A stretch of DNA of 64,000 bases from Phymatolithon calcareum (Eukaryota; Rhodophyta; Florideophyceae; Hapalidiales). Shown piece after piece: positions 9,332 to 19,520 of this stretch (positions are counted from its first letter, which is position 1; the number at the start of each line of letters is the position of its first letter). Location: the NCBI GenBank assembly GCA_977006965.1, contig OZ345380.1:248001-312000 (forward strand), written 5' to 3'. Position numbers and translations under genes: made by a program. The notes under the pieces were generated by a model. The model searched no databases. It had not been told where the DNA came from and saw only the letters and a program-made list of their open reading frames with translations.

Positions 9332-10193
9332 CGTTCAAGTATACTTTTTTTTTTTTTTTTTTTCCTTTCAAGTTTATTTAAAAGCCCCACAGACTTCCGA
9401 AGATATGGGCAAGGCTTCCTCTGATGCTACCTACCTTTGTGTAGCTCACAAAACGTCCACCAGAATGGCGGACGGGAAAACTCAGGACTCAAAGTAGTCC
9501 TATTTCAGTCCTCTACGGGATTGTTGGTGCTTGGTCTCGACCACTTTTTGTCTTGCCTTCTGCGGATTAATACAAGCCTTCTTCGGTCTCCATGCGTTCT
9601 ATGAGTGTCTTGCTAAATAGTAAGAGCTCATCCAGCGCCTTTTCTGTTTCCAGTCGTTTTTCTCCTTCAAGTTCGTACCCTGTTAACGTGCGTTCAAGGG
9701 TTTCCATATGCTCTCTGGCTCTGGTGCCGAATTCTTCAGTCATACTTGTTGTTGACACCTGTGGGAATCTGCCGCAGGCATACTGCAGCGCTAGTTGTCT
9801 GTGCTTCACCTTGGGGAACTTGAGGATTGCCGGCAATTCTCTTGTCTTGTCGTACGGTATCTTTCTTTTCCGCTTCGATTCTAGGCGGTCTCCTTCCATT
9901 TCCAGAAATTTCGATCGAAGTGTTTGCGACGATTGGTTCGTTTGGATATGCTTTACAGCTTCACCGAACGGCTCTCTGGTCTCCATCGCGGCGATATCTT
10001 TCCTCGTGTACTGCCATTCATGGTTGTTTCTTCTTTCGGGCACTTCTTTTGAATACATACGTTCTTTCGCCTTGTTCCTTCTCAGCATTTTGAAGGCCAA
10101 GATTTCTCGTCGATGTGCGGCCGCCTGGATCCGGCACAGGAGACGGAGCCTATCCGTCCTTCCTCGGGCCAGTGGCCCGCGTTCAAGTATACT
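9332..10193 (-). mobile_element. LINE-A copy with poly(A) tail and 14-bp TSD
   Basis: CGTTCAAGTATACT at 9332-9345 and 10180-10193 flanks an 834-bp insertion on the minus strand. A run of more than 15 T at the left edge is the poly(A) tail. The 3' UTR (AGTTTATTTAAAAGCCCC...) recurs at 17208-17398. The coding part is described in the next entry. The 5' truncation removes the endonuclease and the RT core. Confidence 0.9.
9567..10179 (-). CDS. LINE-A reverse-transcriptase C-terminal domain (partial)
   Basis: The open frame encodes about 204 residues that belong to the element, up to the TSD at 10180. It covers RTDRLRLLCRIQAA through GEKRLETEKALDELLLF and ends EEGLY. The stretch KHRQLALQYACGRFPQ corresponds to KHRLLAVKWFFGRFPP in LINE-C, so the two families share a C-terminal domain downstream of the RT. 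It aligns with 38200-38770 of the full-length LINE-A, but here the frame is unbroken. There is no catalytic box, so it is inactive alone. Confidence 0.8.
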
Positions 10194-10209
10194 GTAACGG
10201 TATGGGTGT

Positions 10210-12165
10210 CTAGTGTCTATTTTACGGAAATTTTCCCTCAATTGAGGGAAGAGATTCTTTTAATTTTTTGCTGATGAAAGCTTCTCGCTATCAAGCGCAC
10301 CAACAGCGCCAAGCTCATAGATGTCTTCAGCATGCTTAGTGAAGCAGTTCCGAACAGTAGAAATGTCGCAAATGTATATTGTGGCACTATCAAGCGTATT
10401 ACATTGTGAGAACACTATGGTCGAGGTCTTGCATTTTCAAACTCTGCAGTTGTTTTGCACAACCAAAGTAGTCATCATGACCTCTGAAAGTATCCTTTTA
10501 CTTTTCTTAGGGGTAACGTGGCATCCAACACTGCTCTCGAATGCAAATGTACGCTTTGGCGCAACTGAACGTCGACAAGTAATGCGCGTGTCAAATGCTA
10601 TCGATCAGTTGCTCTCCCGGCACTTCACAAAACCTTCACTGCGTCATGTGCTGCTGACACTCTGCATGGTCACCAGAGAATAAAAGCTAGCTAACAACCT
10701 AGAAAATCACCAGAAGAGTTAGATGGCCCCTATGCACTATAGGCGCACTTGTTGAATCTCTGCAGAGTCAGCACTCACTAAGAATGAATCCACGCATGCA
10801 ATGCGGCTAATACCGTCATACGCGGCCATAAGACAGCACAGAACTGCCATTCCGTAGGCCATCTCGCCTTCAAAATCTCTTTGACACAGTGTGCTTTCTG
10901 TGGTCATCGTGGGATCGACATAATCTTGACCGAGGTGACCGGCGGTTCTGCGCAGCGTACATGTCGCCTAATTCACTTGATTTCACTCTGAATGAAATCA
11001 ACCGGAGGTATTCTTCCACCGGCATCCCTGTTTTGGAAGAAGAAGGGACGGGGAGATACTTCTTCGGCCTGGTAGACCTCCAGAAAGTGCTCTCAGCGCC
11101 GAACTCAACTCTTGCCATGAGGACGAGTATTTCGAAAAACTTAATAGGCTCTGTCACTGTAGTCTCTTTTCGTCCCTTCTTCTCAGCTTAGCGGACGTCC
11201 AAGCAGCAAGTTTTCGAGGGTAACTTGGGGAAACACCGTCGCCACGCAATCGCACTTCAAATGAAGTCCAATACCACAATTCTCGGATAAGAAGTCTCTG
11301 CTTAGAGTGCGAATTTTCCAGAACTGAGAGTAAAATCGTCTCTAAAACGGACATAGAACTTCCGCTTGTACCTTGGGATCCAATGAGCGCACGTATTCGG
11401 CTCGCGGTCGGGCGTGATGACATCAAGTTCCCGATGTGATGTTTGGTCTCAAGGGCCCTGTAAGACTTAGGCGAGAGTGCTCGGAAGAGGGCGTTTAGAA
11501 CTTCTGAAGGTTTATCGAAGTTCGTATGGCCTTCTGAGGAGCATGTGATCTCGACTGTAGACGATAAACAGGCGTTTCGCGATGAAGATTGGCAAGGATG
11601 AACACTGTAAGCAGGCCTGGGCTATACCGCGCTTTTGCCGTTGTTGGTTCGGTTCAAGCTTTTCAGCGTCTGTAATGTCATCTAAAGCGTTCTCTGCCTT
11701 GACGTTGACAATTTGGACTCTCTTAATCTTAGTCTTCTTCAATGGATGACGAATCAGAGCCCATTTCAAGCGATGTGACATGCTCGCGCGACCATTGATT
11801 TTTCCCCGAGTACATTCTGGACCATACTACTCACCTTTTTTGACTTCGAAATGGCTCCGCATAGTCTGGAGCACTCTGCTGGACCGCCTACAGATGCTGC
11901 CTTGGTGTGTACTGCTGTACCGACGACGCGCGGCCGGTGCTTTTCTCCTGGAATGGCAGGTCTGGAACATCTGAGTGACCAACATATTTTCGTTTCTAGC
12001 ACCGAACGAAGCGAATTTAAGGTAGCAGTATGGATACTCCGAGCACAGAAGATGAGCCAGGCTTTACGAAGATGGCGTAAGCGATCTGTTTCGAATTTGC
12101 TTTTTGGATTTTTTCGAGCTTTCAAATCGCCCCTCAATTGAGGGGGTTCGTAAAATAGACACTAG
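10210..12165 (-). mobile_element. CTAG-type piggyBac-like element, copy 1 (1948 bp, complete ends)
   Basis: CTAG at 10210-10213 and 12162-12165 flanks ends reading TGTCTATTTTACG on both strands. Subterminal CCTCAATTGAGG lies about 20 bp in from each end. Coding is on the minus strand and broken: 11512-12137 is N-terminal, 10870-11157 is described separately, and a Cys-rich C-terminus lies near 10370-10480. A target of palindromic 4 bp and a Cys-rich tail fit the piggyBac superfamily, but the canonical target TTAA is not used here. Confidence 0.7.
10870..11157 (-). pseudogene. Transposase fragment, DDE_Tnp_1_7-like, in CTAG element copy 1
   Basis: The translated stretch EPIKFFEILVLMARVEFG, then FWRSTRPKKYLPVP, then MPVEEYLRLISF resembles the conserved N-terminal part of piggyBac-type transposases. 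In that family a helical FxGxL...M segment is followed by a W and then an M-x2-xRF-x-x-I-x-R-x-L-x-F motif. The match is by eye and weak. Neighbouring minus-strand pieces (11154-11426, 11512-11781, 11766-12137) are in different frames, so the gene is frameshifted several times. Confidence 0.4.
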
Positions 12166-12284
12166 AGTGCCGTTTCTGAAAAGACAGATAGAAGAGTCAA
12201 TATAAAAAGTGAAGTCGTACATTTATCCAAAGCACACTACCAGACCCACTCGACAACACCTAAATAAATTTCACTCTTCCAATC

Positions 12285-12596
12285 TTGGTACTACCTATTC
12301 CGAAACCGAAGCCGAAACAAGTTGTACAGCAGCTAATGCAACTCCTTCGCAACCAGCCTCGAGATATCCATTTACGTCAATCAGGTCGAACACGACGAAA
12401 TGTAATGTTTTGCGTCTACCTCTGTCCCAAGCGCGATCAATGCACTGAAGGAAGCGAATTTTGTTTCGAGAAGGGTACTGGTTCTTCGAATCCGTACAAT
12501 CACCTGAAGCGTTGCATCGGTGGTGGCCGTGAGGATCATCTTCTGGAAGTGTACTGTGAAGGAAGCTCTGTCAAGCGTTGTCAACCAGCGTGTTGA
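12285..12596 (+). pseudogene. hAT transposase N-terminal zinc-finger fragment
   Basis: The 103-residue frame has KQVVQQLMQLL, then CVYLCPKRDQC, then a Cys/His pair in NPYNHLKRCIGGG, ending in EDHLLEVY. The spacing and surrounding residues match the N-terminus of the hAT transposase at 58277 (CFVFECPRLNNC... SHLLACVAGG DEDQLVAMY), so the two belong to related hAT families. Such BED-like fingers bind the element ends. Everything downstream (catalytic and dimerisation regions) is missing before the hAT right end at 12812. Confidence 0.65.
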
Positions 12597-12820
12597 ACAG
12601 GCTATCGTAGAAGACGAAAGTTTCGTACACCTAGGAGAAGAGGCATGAACAAACAATTAACTTGACTATTGCGGGAAGTATTCAAACTGCAATCCGAATT
12701 GCTGACTAACCGTAGTGAAGAAGAAGTGGAGATTCTAACCGTAGTGAGCAATTGAATTTTTTAATTGCACGGCAAACAGCAATGTCGAGCAATGAGATTG
12801 GCATCACCCCTGATTATCAA

Positions 12821-13535
12821 CCAAGAAGTTGCCGGAACGAATGTGCTCACACGAAACGTCCATTGGAGCAGTGGGTTCGTCGTTCGACGCCGAAACATTC
12901 TCGGTGATCTGAGCTTTTCAGGAGATAGAACAATTGCGAATCCTGTGCGTACATCACATTTGCTGATTTGCAGACAGAAGGAGCTTCCTCGATGCGCTGA
13001 CCGGGCAACGATGGATGTATGGGGAGATGACAAGTTGTTGGATACTATGGGAAGGCTGATTGATGATAGGATCACTTGTAAGCAATTTGGATCCCAAGCT
13101 ACTGTGGGCTCCCTGGGAACGAAAAAAAGGACGACCATTCTCGAAAAGGCATTGCGGTGTCAAGACTGGTGACTCATCAAGATATACTTTTAATCACAGA
13201 ATCATCGGCATCAGTCAACAAAGCTTAGGAGTATGTAGTTGTTACCCCCAGTGCGCAATTGTAGCGCCCACTGCATTTTTCTTTTCCGTTGCAATGCTAT
13301 TCCCAGACACGACAGCAACGCTGAGTCTGTAAGGAATGCAGTAAGCGCTTGTGTTTTTCGCGACTGTACGCCACGAACCTTTGATCGCGATCCACATGGA
13401 ACGCCGAATCAGAGGCTCGCGACTTTAGTTGCCTTGTCTAGGTGATCCGCTCGGCCACACGAGGAACGTGTCCCACGCGCACGTAGAATTTGTGTTTTTC
13501 TCTTTGCTAGTAGTACATAAGATAGTTTGTCCCTT
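12821..13535. other. Decayed transposon interior, no supported gene
   Basis: By position this is the interior of CTAG element copy 2, right of the hAT insertion. Short frames on both strands (for example 12765-13172 plus and 12761-13138 minus) overlap each other. None contains a motif I can defend. Confidence 0.35.
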
Positions 13536-13539
13536 CCCT

Positions 13540-13821
13540 TTAGTAAAGGAAGGTGGAGGTTTCTGGATTTCGGCTCGATTGCTTGGATCCTACACGCATC
13601 ACGCTTGTGAGTCCCTTCGACCACGCGAAGTCGGAGATTTCCCACCCTTCCTGATCGCTTCCTCGCCGTGCAAGCCGGTACGGCGGGAACTCAGCGACAG
13701 ATCCGTCCTTTTCTTTTCGTACGTTCGCCACAAGATCGACCGCCCATCCAAGCTCGCCGCCTTCAGAGACGACGTCAATTCTGCCCGTCTTTTCCCGCGC
13801 TGAAAGCGCTTCGCCGCACAA
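13540..13821 (-). CDS. Diverged homologue of the conserved minus-strand ORF (93 aa)
   Basis: The translation contains GGELGWAVDLVANVRKE and ISDFAWSKG, which line up with GDLGLAVNLSTNTRNE and STAWSKG in the 135-residue ORF of segment D (50417-50824). The flanking DNA is much more diverged than these peptide blocks, which hints at coding constraint. A second similar block (GDLGWAVNVG-like) lies just to the right, near 13880-13930. I do not recognise a family. Confidence 0.35.
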   Translation of the reverse strand: MCGEALSAREKTGRIDVVSEGGELGWAVDLVANVRKEKDGSVAEFPPYRLARRGSDQEGWEISDFAWSKGLTSVMRVGSKQSSRNPETSTFLY

Positions 13822-13939
13822 TCCAGTGTGGAGTTGCTCTTCTCAACGCGCCGAACACCTGCGTTGTTCCTTTTCGGTGTACTGTCCGACGTTGACGGCC
13901 CATCCAAGGTCGCCATCATCCAACGTTGCCGACATCGTC

Positions 13940-14215
13940 AACGCTTTGCACTCTCCCTTTTAATCGCTTTTCTCCACCATTCATCTCAAGCGTCATCAAG
14001 ACGCCGTTTTTTGCAACTCCTCTTTTCCCTGTCTTCCTGTTTTGTTTCTCTTTCTCTCTCTCTTTTCTTTCCTCATTTCAGTCTCTCTTTGTTTTGTCTC
14101 TCCCGCATTTTTTCTCACCTCCGGTCTTCTCTGACCACTGTGACGTCGGGTTCTAGTGAGTCTGGCGCTACAGCAATATAAGCCACTGGCGCGCTGAAAC
14201 TACTCTCAATCAACT
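13940..14215. other. Pyrimidine-rich tract, no supported gene
   Basis: The plus strand is strongly C/T biased, with runs such as TTTCTCTTTCTCTCTCTC (14044-14061), ending near 14140. Pyrimidine tracts can mark promoters or splice sites in some eukaryotes, but nothing here fixes a function. Confidence 0.4.
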
Positions 14216-14234
14216 TGCCGCACTATGTTGCTCG

Positions 14235-14600
14235 TTGGTAACAGTTTTTCAGGATGTTCCCGTTGAATACGACCCTATATGTAAGACCTGCTCTGTGGGA
14301 ACCAAGGAGACCGTGGAGAATCTACTCCTACGCTGTAGTGGAAGGAATGTATCAAGGCGCCAAACTATTTGTAGAGTTTTCGCCGAAACGGCGGAGGAAA
14401 TATGCAATGAGAAACGGGTCGAAGTACTCAAGTTCGTGAACTATGAGAGGCTGTTTGAAAACATCCCAAAAATCTTAGACGGCGTAGCGAAGAGAGCCCC
14501 CACAAGGGAACTCAGTGCTTCTGAGTACTGCGTTGCAGCTTGTTTGGTCTACTGGTTAGCTTTTCATTGTGAATGGAGCAGGAAAATTGGCGTTTTCTGA
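14235..14600 (+). pseudogene. LINE C-terminal zinc-knuckle fragment
   Basis: The 121-residue frame contains CKTCSVGTKETVENLLLRC, a spacing typical of the Cys-rich knuckle near the C-terminus of several non-LTR retrotransposon ORF2 proteins (CxxC followed by ETxxHLLxxC). No RT core is present upstream. It differs from LINE-A and LINE-C, which lack this motif. It abuts the right part of the CTAG element copy 2. Confidence 0.5.
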
Positions 14601-14821
14601 TGAAGGTTGGCGAAGACGAGTACTGTAAGCAGGACTTGGCAATGCTACGCTTTTCCAGTGTGGGCTCGGGCCAAGGTGCCGAGCGGGCTGAAGCACCATC
14701 AACACGATTTTATGAATTGAGGCGAACAATCTTGACCGTCGCAATCCTAATCTTCTTCACTGGGTGTTGAATTAGGACCCATTTTACGCGCAGTGACGTG
14801 CTTGCGAGAACACTGATTTTC

Positions 14822-14987
14822 TCTTCAATTACATCCTTGCTGACTATGTCACTTTTAGCGAAATGGAGCTTTTGGGTTCCGATTGAATCCTAGTGTCTCG
14901 CCAGAAGTTTTGCCACAAGCGTCAGCAGATGCATTGGTAACACTATAATAAAAATTTCCTCTTCTTCTTCTTCTTCAATTACATCCT
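14822..14987 (+). mobile_element. TTC-tailed short retroelement, copy 1, 16-bp TSD
   Basis: TCTTCAATTACATCCT at 14822-14837 and 14972-14987 flanks a 134-bp segment ending ATAATAAAAATTTCC and a run of CTT units. The same 3' sequence (GCGTCAGCAGATGC...TTGGTAAC) occurs at 22594-22783 and 47194-47510, each with its own TSD. Copies differ only in how far they extend 5', the pattern left by target-primed reverse transcription. It may be a SINE or the tail of an unseen LINE. Confidence 0.85.
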
Positions 14988-15393
14988 GAGCCGTACTAAT
15001 CACATTTATTGACTTGGAAATGGCTGTCTATAGTCTACAACATTCTTCTCGACTAAGCTCCTTCCTTGGCATGTTTGGCTGCACCGACCCGTAGACGGGA
15101 GTCTTTTTATTGCGGCACAGCAGGTCTTATTCTTAAGAGTAGACAGCACATTTTCGTTCCTAGCTCAGCACGATGTAATTTTCAGGTAGTAGTTGCGCTA
15201 CTCTTCGCACAGAAGACAAGCCCGGCTTTACGACTCTGGCGTGAGCGAGCTGTTTCGCCTTCGTTTTATAGATTTTTTCGAGCTTTTAAATCGCCCCTCA
15301 ATTGAGGTTGTTAGTAAACTAGACACTAGGACTGAGTTGTAAGGTAAGATTTGCATTCTGCTATCACAATGTCATAGTGGCATATGCTATAGG

Positions 15394-16043
15394 CTAACAA
15401 AGAGAGGATCCAGGTGTTTCCATGTGCACATTCGAAGGAGATGGTGCAGCAGCAGAACAAAATTTGTTCATCCAGCAATCTCGTTGATATTTTGATATTA
15501 AAATATCAATTATTTCATTCCGCTTGTCAGTCGCCCAGGAAACGGAGGAGACTTGAAGTAGACGTAAGACCTTTTGTTTATCGGATTCGTACAAAATGAT
15601 TTCACGGCTAAAGGTGAACGCTTCCCAGGCGAACGTGCCATTAATAGACGGCAGCCCGAGCTTGCTTTCACAAAAGCGCCCCTGTCCATACGTAGACAGT
15701 CCTTGCTGTGCTATAGCATACTGAAGACAGAGAACTATCACATAAAGGGAAGGGAGGGTGGGTGTTTGAAAAACACCCGCACAGAGAGCGTTCTTCCGAA
15801 CAGGTTGATGATAATTATTGTTGAGCTTGGATTGCGGTACATGTAGGATTGAGAAAATCCAGAAGACTGTAGAGAGCTGATGTTGGAAGTTCTCTGAATT
15901 ATGGAGACTGGGAAGTTGAGTCCGAGGGCTGGGTCGGTATTTGGGGAAGCAAAGTGGGTCAGGAGCATCCAGGTCAAGATACGAAATGATACCAAATATA
16001 GGTACTTTAGAGAATTGTCGCCGAAAGCAACTCAGGTGGAATA
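15394..16043 (-). CDS. Hypothetical ORF (about 216 aa)
   Basis: An uninterrupted minus-strand frame of about 650 bases lies between the CTAG element and a LINE-C insertion. Its start codon at 16050 falls inside the LINE-C target-site duplication (16044-16056), so an original frame may have been cut by that insertion. The part after 16404 does not obviously continue it. I see no domain. The stretch EAFTFSREIILYESDKQKVLRL looks protein-like, but the composition is not decisive. It may be chance. Confidence 0.25.
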
Positions 16044-16404
16044 TCTGCAACCCATATGGGGAAATTGTAGGTTTTTATTTTAGAAGCCCTCAACGCCGGC
16101 TCACGCCGGCACTATAGCAGCTTCGCATTGCGCTGTAACCCTTCCAGGGAAGACTGCAGCATATCGCCTCCATCATCACACCATCATCTCCTCTTGCATC
16201 TCGCTTTCTAGCATCATTAATTTGTCAATCGCTTGTTTCACTTCCTGTTCTGTTCTATCATTCATCTTTGGTTGAGTTTGGTTGAGTTGAAGGGCTTCCA
16301 GCAGCATCGCTGCTCGTTCGTCGTAGTTGTCGATATATGCAGAGGGATTTCGTGGAGGGAATCGGCCGAAAAACCATTTGACTGCCCAAAGTCTGCAACC
16401 CATA
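16044..16404 (-). mobile_element. LINE-C 3' fragment with 13-bp TSD
   Basis: TCTGCAACCCATA at 16044-16056 and 16392-16404 flanks 335 bp of LINE-C on the minus strand. The C tail is short here (GGGG on the plus strand at 16058-16061). The translated end is LWAVKWFFGRFPPRNPSAYI ... MMLESEMQEEMMV, in one frame with no stop. It belongs to the same subfamily as the copies at 5063 and 26478. Confidence 0.9.
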
Positions 16405-16950
16405 CGTAGTGTCAAAGCTTGCATAGGTGCTTTCGCTAGATAGCATGGATCGCATGACTTCCACGATGTGCACGAGGGCCCAGACGTGTTCGCCACAATT
16501 CGTTCTCCTTAGCCGCTAGTCGAAATAAAATGCCTTGCTCGTGCCTCGAAACAATAGGAGATTGCAGGATGCATGGATTGGGTGACCAATAATAATGAAT
16601 GCTTAATACCCTTATAGGGCTAGCAAGCAGTGCGTCTATATATTCTCCTCTACTTAGATTACGGCAGGCCGTTAATCCTGTTGGCTAACTGTAAACACGC
16701 TTCTTCTCTGTCTGCCGCTCGCCATTACACGAATTCACTCGAAGCAACTGCGATCGTTCCAAGTTCTGCCAGTCCTCGTGCACGGACAGAATGTTGGACT
16801 CTTTTCCTTTACAGCTCACTTCTTCTTTGCCATACCAATACACGGTACTTAGTGCGGACCTCTTGTGCAATTCAGAGACTCTACTCCCGAAACGCCCCGT
16901 GGCCCGAAACTAGGAGAAAAACCGCGTCAAACTCTTCACCGCAAGCAGGC

Positions 16951-17034
16951 ACACCCGGGATTCGAACCCAGGAAATTCCATTGGCCGCATATGCGCACCT
17001 GCGGAGGCAGTTTAACCACTATACCACAGGTGTT
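16951..17034 (-). ncRNA. tRNA-like pol III promoter unit (SINE head)
   Basis: On the minus strand, TGGTATAGTGG (A box) and GGGTTCGAATCCC (B box) are about 50 bases apart, in an 83-base stretch that looks like a tRNA. The acceptor arms do not register with the T-arm as in a working tRNA, so I call it a tRNA-derived SINE head. The related unit at 20726 has the same A box and a clear SINE structure. The body probably continues towards 16640, but the tail and duplications were not found. Confidence 0.55.
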
Positions 17035-17207
17035 TTGGTTACCAATCGATCCTGTCTTGAGGGCTCGTTCAAGAGGTTTACAACGTTTGACTTTAGTGAA
17101 TGCATCTGCAGGTAATGGATTCTGTCCTTTCATGCTCCTCTCTGGATGAAACTGGGAAACATAATGGAAGAACGTCCTGACAAGTCAAATAGCATGTCAA
17201 CATGGAG

Positions 17208-17398
17208 TTTTTTTCCTTTCAAGTTTATTTAAAAGCCCCACAGACTTCCGAAGATATGGGCAAGGCTTCCTCTGATCCCACCTACCTTTGTGCAGCTCAC
17301 GAAACGTCCACCAGAATGGCGGACGGGAAAACTCAGGACTCAAAGTAGTCCTATCTCAGTCCTCTACGGGATTGTTGGTGCTTGGACTCGACCACTTT
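17208..17398 (-). mobile_element. LINE-A 3' UTR fragment
   Basis: Almost identical to 9354-9546, the poly(A) end and 3' UTR of LINE-A. It breaks off at GACCACTTT, before any coding sequence. No convincing duplication was found on the flanks. Confidence 0.8.
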
Positions 17399-17399
17399 G

Positions 17400-17820
17400 T
17401 CTCAAGTTTCACCATCAATCATAATTAACTCTCTCGTTCTACACATCCAATACTGGATAAATCTGGACCGAATTGAAAATCTTACTTTTTGAATATATTC
17501 CGTAGATTTTTGTCTTAAAATTATTGACATATAGTCCATTTCGGTTGTAAGAAGCCACCTTTCGAAGTATTCAGTGCAGTTACCGAGCTTCAACAGTATT
17601 CCAACTTACTTAACCAGTACCTTTAAGGTCCTGGCAATGATATGCGACCAGTTCTGCATAGCACGAGTAAAGCTTGTCCGCCTTATACATGTAGAGCATG
17701 TCGAATTTGATACTCTTACCTTCGCAGAACAAAGACATAATACATGTTGACATCCTCCAGTTCTCCGATTGCTCCTCCTCAGAAAGCGATGATCCAAGAT
17801 GGATACTTCTGAACATTATT
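17400..17820. other. No supported gene
   Basis: Short overlapping frames on both strands, none longer than 70 residues and none with a motif. Base composition is A/T richer than the flanks. Confidence 0.4.
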
Positions 17821-17872
17821 GATTCTCTTTTTCTTTTTGATTCTTTTAAGAATCAAAAAGAAAAAGAGAATC
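17821..17872. repeat. 52-bp hairpin (25-bp arms, 2-base centre)
   Basis: GATTCTCTTTTTCTTTTTG... at 17821-17845 is the exact reverse complement of 17848-17872. It sits directly outside the left end of the MITE-like element that starts at 17871. Confidence 0.9.
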
Positions 17873-18337
17873 CATGTAACAGCCGGGAAACAGGAATACG
17901 GGGTGGTGAAATTATCAAATCCGCTGCGATCTCAGTAGCGCTGAGGCCCAGTGCATAGGATAGCGGATATAGTACAGACTCTAACAGTATAGCTGGCGTT
18001 CGAATTGCGTGCGTTCTTTGCCATCTTTGGTGCAATGTTTAGCTTTTCGCTTCCTTCACATCGGATCATGGCCACAAGAGAAGTGCTTTTCACTCCCTTA
18101 AACGATGGATATCATAATATGATATCCAAAATATTATTCTGCACCTAAATCGCCTTTCTCTTGCGTACTCTGGCTGCAGGGAGAAAGCGCTCACCTCTAA
18201 GATGAAGTTGGCAATCGATATATCGGAAGGTTCCGAAGCCATTGGCACCATTTTCTTTTCTATGGAGCAAATAGCGGATTTGATAATTTTTCGAGCCCCT
18301 TATTATGAACGCCATTTTGTCCCGCCTGTTACATGGA
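17871..18337. mobile_element. MITE-like element with about 54-64 bp imperfect TIRs
   Basis: The left end, TCCATGTAACAGCCGGGA ... AAATTATCAAATCCGC (17871-17924), matches the reverse complement of 18274-18337, with gaps in the middle of the arm. The roughly 350-bp centre has no transposase. The TSD is unclear because the left flank is a hairpin. An inner short palindrome, GGATATCAT...ATGATATCC, lies at about 18107-18127. Confidence 0.55.
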
Positions 18338-18779
18338 TACTTTAGTCTTGATTTTTTTCTTCGTTTGAAGGGAAAGAACCTATAAAGCCTTTCAAATTCC
18401 CTTTTGAACTTGTATTCTTGATGATCCCTCACCTTAACGTTGATCTATGTTGTCGAAGCTTATCTTGCAAATACAAACCGGGTCTGTGAGCATGTTTCTG
18501 ACTTATGGTCCTCCCCCTTTCACCATCAATCCAATGCCGCGCTTGGTCAGCAGCTACTGTTAATCTAACGGTAGTGACCGTAAATGTCCACTGCATGGTA
18601 GAAAGATGAACAGTGGTAGCAGTAGTTTTTCCTGTCCAATAATGCACGCACCCGCGCGCGGTACAGGATTCCTTCGGTTACTGCGAAGGGACCCTTCCCG
18701 AAATGGTCGTGCTGGAGGCAGAGAAGGCACTCGGGAAGCAATAAGTTTCTCCATCAAACTACACGCTGTGACGTGGAAC

Positions 18780-19040
18780 TGCGGCGCCGTGGCAATGCCG
18801 CACAGAGACTTACGATGCATCTGGCTCGGACACATTCTTCGAATGGGCGAGCACCGCCTAGTCCGCCAGGTGCTGCTACAATGCGTTAGACCAACGCCAG
18901 AATCAATCTTTGGTGACGTATCTGGACGAGACGCGAAAGCCGCAGCCAAACTCGCTAATGATAGGATAGAATGGAAGTAACTTAGGACCTCGAATCGCTG
19001 CTAGCCCCATTGGGCGAAAAGGCACAATGAATGAATGAAA
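18780..19040 (+). pseudogene. RTE/CR1-like LINE C-terminal fragment with (ATGA)n tail
   Basis: The frame at 18606-18980 ends with RDLRCIWLGHILRMGEHRLV ... KAAAKLANDRIEWK then stop. R-x-x-WLGHxxRM followed by a terminal DRxEW is a well-known C-terminal signature of RTE and related non-LTR elements. About 50 bases later comes CAATGAATGAATGAAAG, a short tandem tail typical of RTE-type insertions. The element is strongly 5'-truncated, and no RT core is seen. Confidence 0.6.
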
Positions 19041-19192
19041 GAGCCCTGCCTCTCATACAAGGAGCGACGGAGTAATTTCATTTAGATGTGCTTCCTTTTG
19101 ACAATAAAGGGCGTGCGTGTCAGACCAGAGCAGCAGCACTGCCACGCTAGCTAGTGTCTCTGCGAAGAACGCAGCAGCATAGAGCTGTTGCA

Positions 19193-19520
19193 AAACGGTA
19201 ATGAGCAGTTCAGAACAAGAAGAGAGCTTTTACCTTTCGCGCGCCCAGCGTCGTAGAAACTCGCATAGGTCCACTTGCTGTTAAAGAATGTCGACGGATA
19301 CGAGTTAGTCGTGGTAATCCGTTATGACCGCTGGTTTCCCAAAACGAGGACCGGCCATGACGCGACGCCTACATCGTCCACTTCGCTCCGTGCGCTCCCG
19401 AAGGAGCTCTGAGCCGACCAAAACTTGTTGATTTTCCTTTCGACTGCCTTCCGACTCAACGTTGTGCTCGAGTGCTGTCGCATTTACCATTCCACATACG
19501 GTTAACGGTTGTGGAGTTTG
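19193..19520. mobile_element. Foldback element, single arm plus centre
   Basis: CAAAACGGTAATGAGCAGTTCAGAAC, followed by AGCGTCGTAGAAACTCGC and CTGGTTTCCCAAAACGAGGACCG, aligns with one arm and the centre of the foldback at 2537-3082. The opposite arm is missing. It shows that the element is dispersed and not only part of the A/D duplication. Confidence 0.65.

Larger units (their letters stand above)
8867..12820. mobile_element. hAT element with 8-bp TSD, internally deleted and containing nested insertions
   Basis: The left end at 8875 reads CAGGGGTGGTGCGCAATC. The right end at 12812, read on the other strand, is CAGGGGTGATGCCAATC. Flanking 8-mers are GTTATCAA (8867-8874) and ATTATCAA (12813-12820), 7 of 8 matching, as expected of hAT TSDs. 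Removing the nested LINE-A (9346-10179 plus one TSD copy) and CTAG element copy 1 (10214-12161) leaves about 1.1 kb. A hAT-type zinc finger remains at 12285-12596, and the rest of the transposase is missing. AT-rich repeats of GCAATTCG lie inside both ends. Confidence 0.75.
8441..15330 (-). mobile_element. CTAG-type piggyBac-like element, copy 2, split by a hAT
   Basis: The left part (8402-8874) matches 10237-10700 of copy 1, and the right part (about 14560-15326) matches 11550-12161. The right end reads GTAAACTAGACA followed by CTAG at 15326-15329 and GACTGAG. Segment D has the apparent empty site CTAGGACTGAG at 56179. A minus-strand fragment (8433-8654) keeps a Cys-rich stretch, VCKVRKTTAICSSC then CICRIH, resembling the C-terminal zinc-binding module of piggyBac-type (DDE_Tnp_1_7) transposases. 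The middle part (12821-14210) is too decayed to assign residue by residue. The left terminus was inverted (8204-8386). Confidence 0.6.

Noticed and set aside
9345-9363. Homopolymer T run as a terminator
   Set aside because: It is the poly(A) tail of an antisense LINE-A bounded by a TSD, not a transcription terminator.
10213-12162. Tc1/mariner assignment from a TA duplication
   Set aside because: The conserved C and G outside TA at all boundaries and the piggyBac-like protein pieces favour a CTAG duplication. Kept as an alternative, not adopted.
15574-15846. Plus-strand ORF opposite the hypothetical 15394-16043 frame
   Set aside because: Overlaps the longer antisense frame, has no motif, and neither frame can be favoured strongly. 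Only the longer one was listed, at low confidence.
16951-17034. Functional tRNA gene on the minus strand
   Set aside because: A and B boxes are present, but the acceptor stem and T-arm do not register and the length is odd. It is better read as a SINE head.
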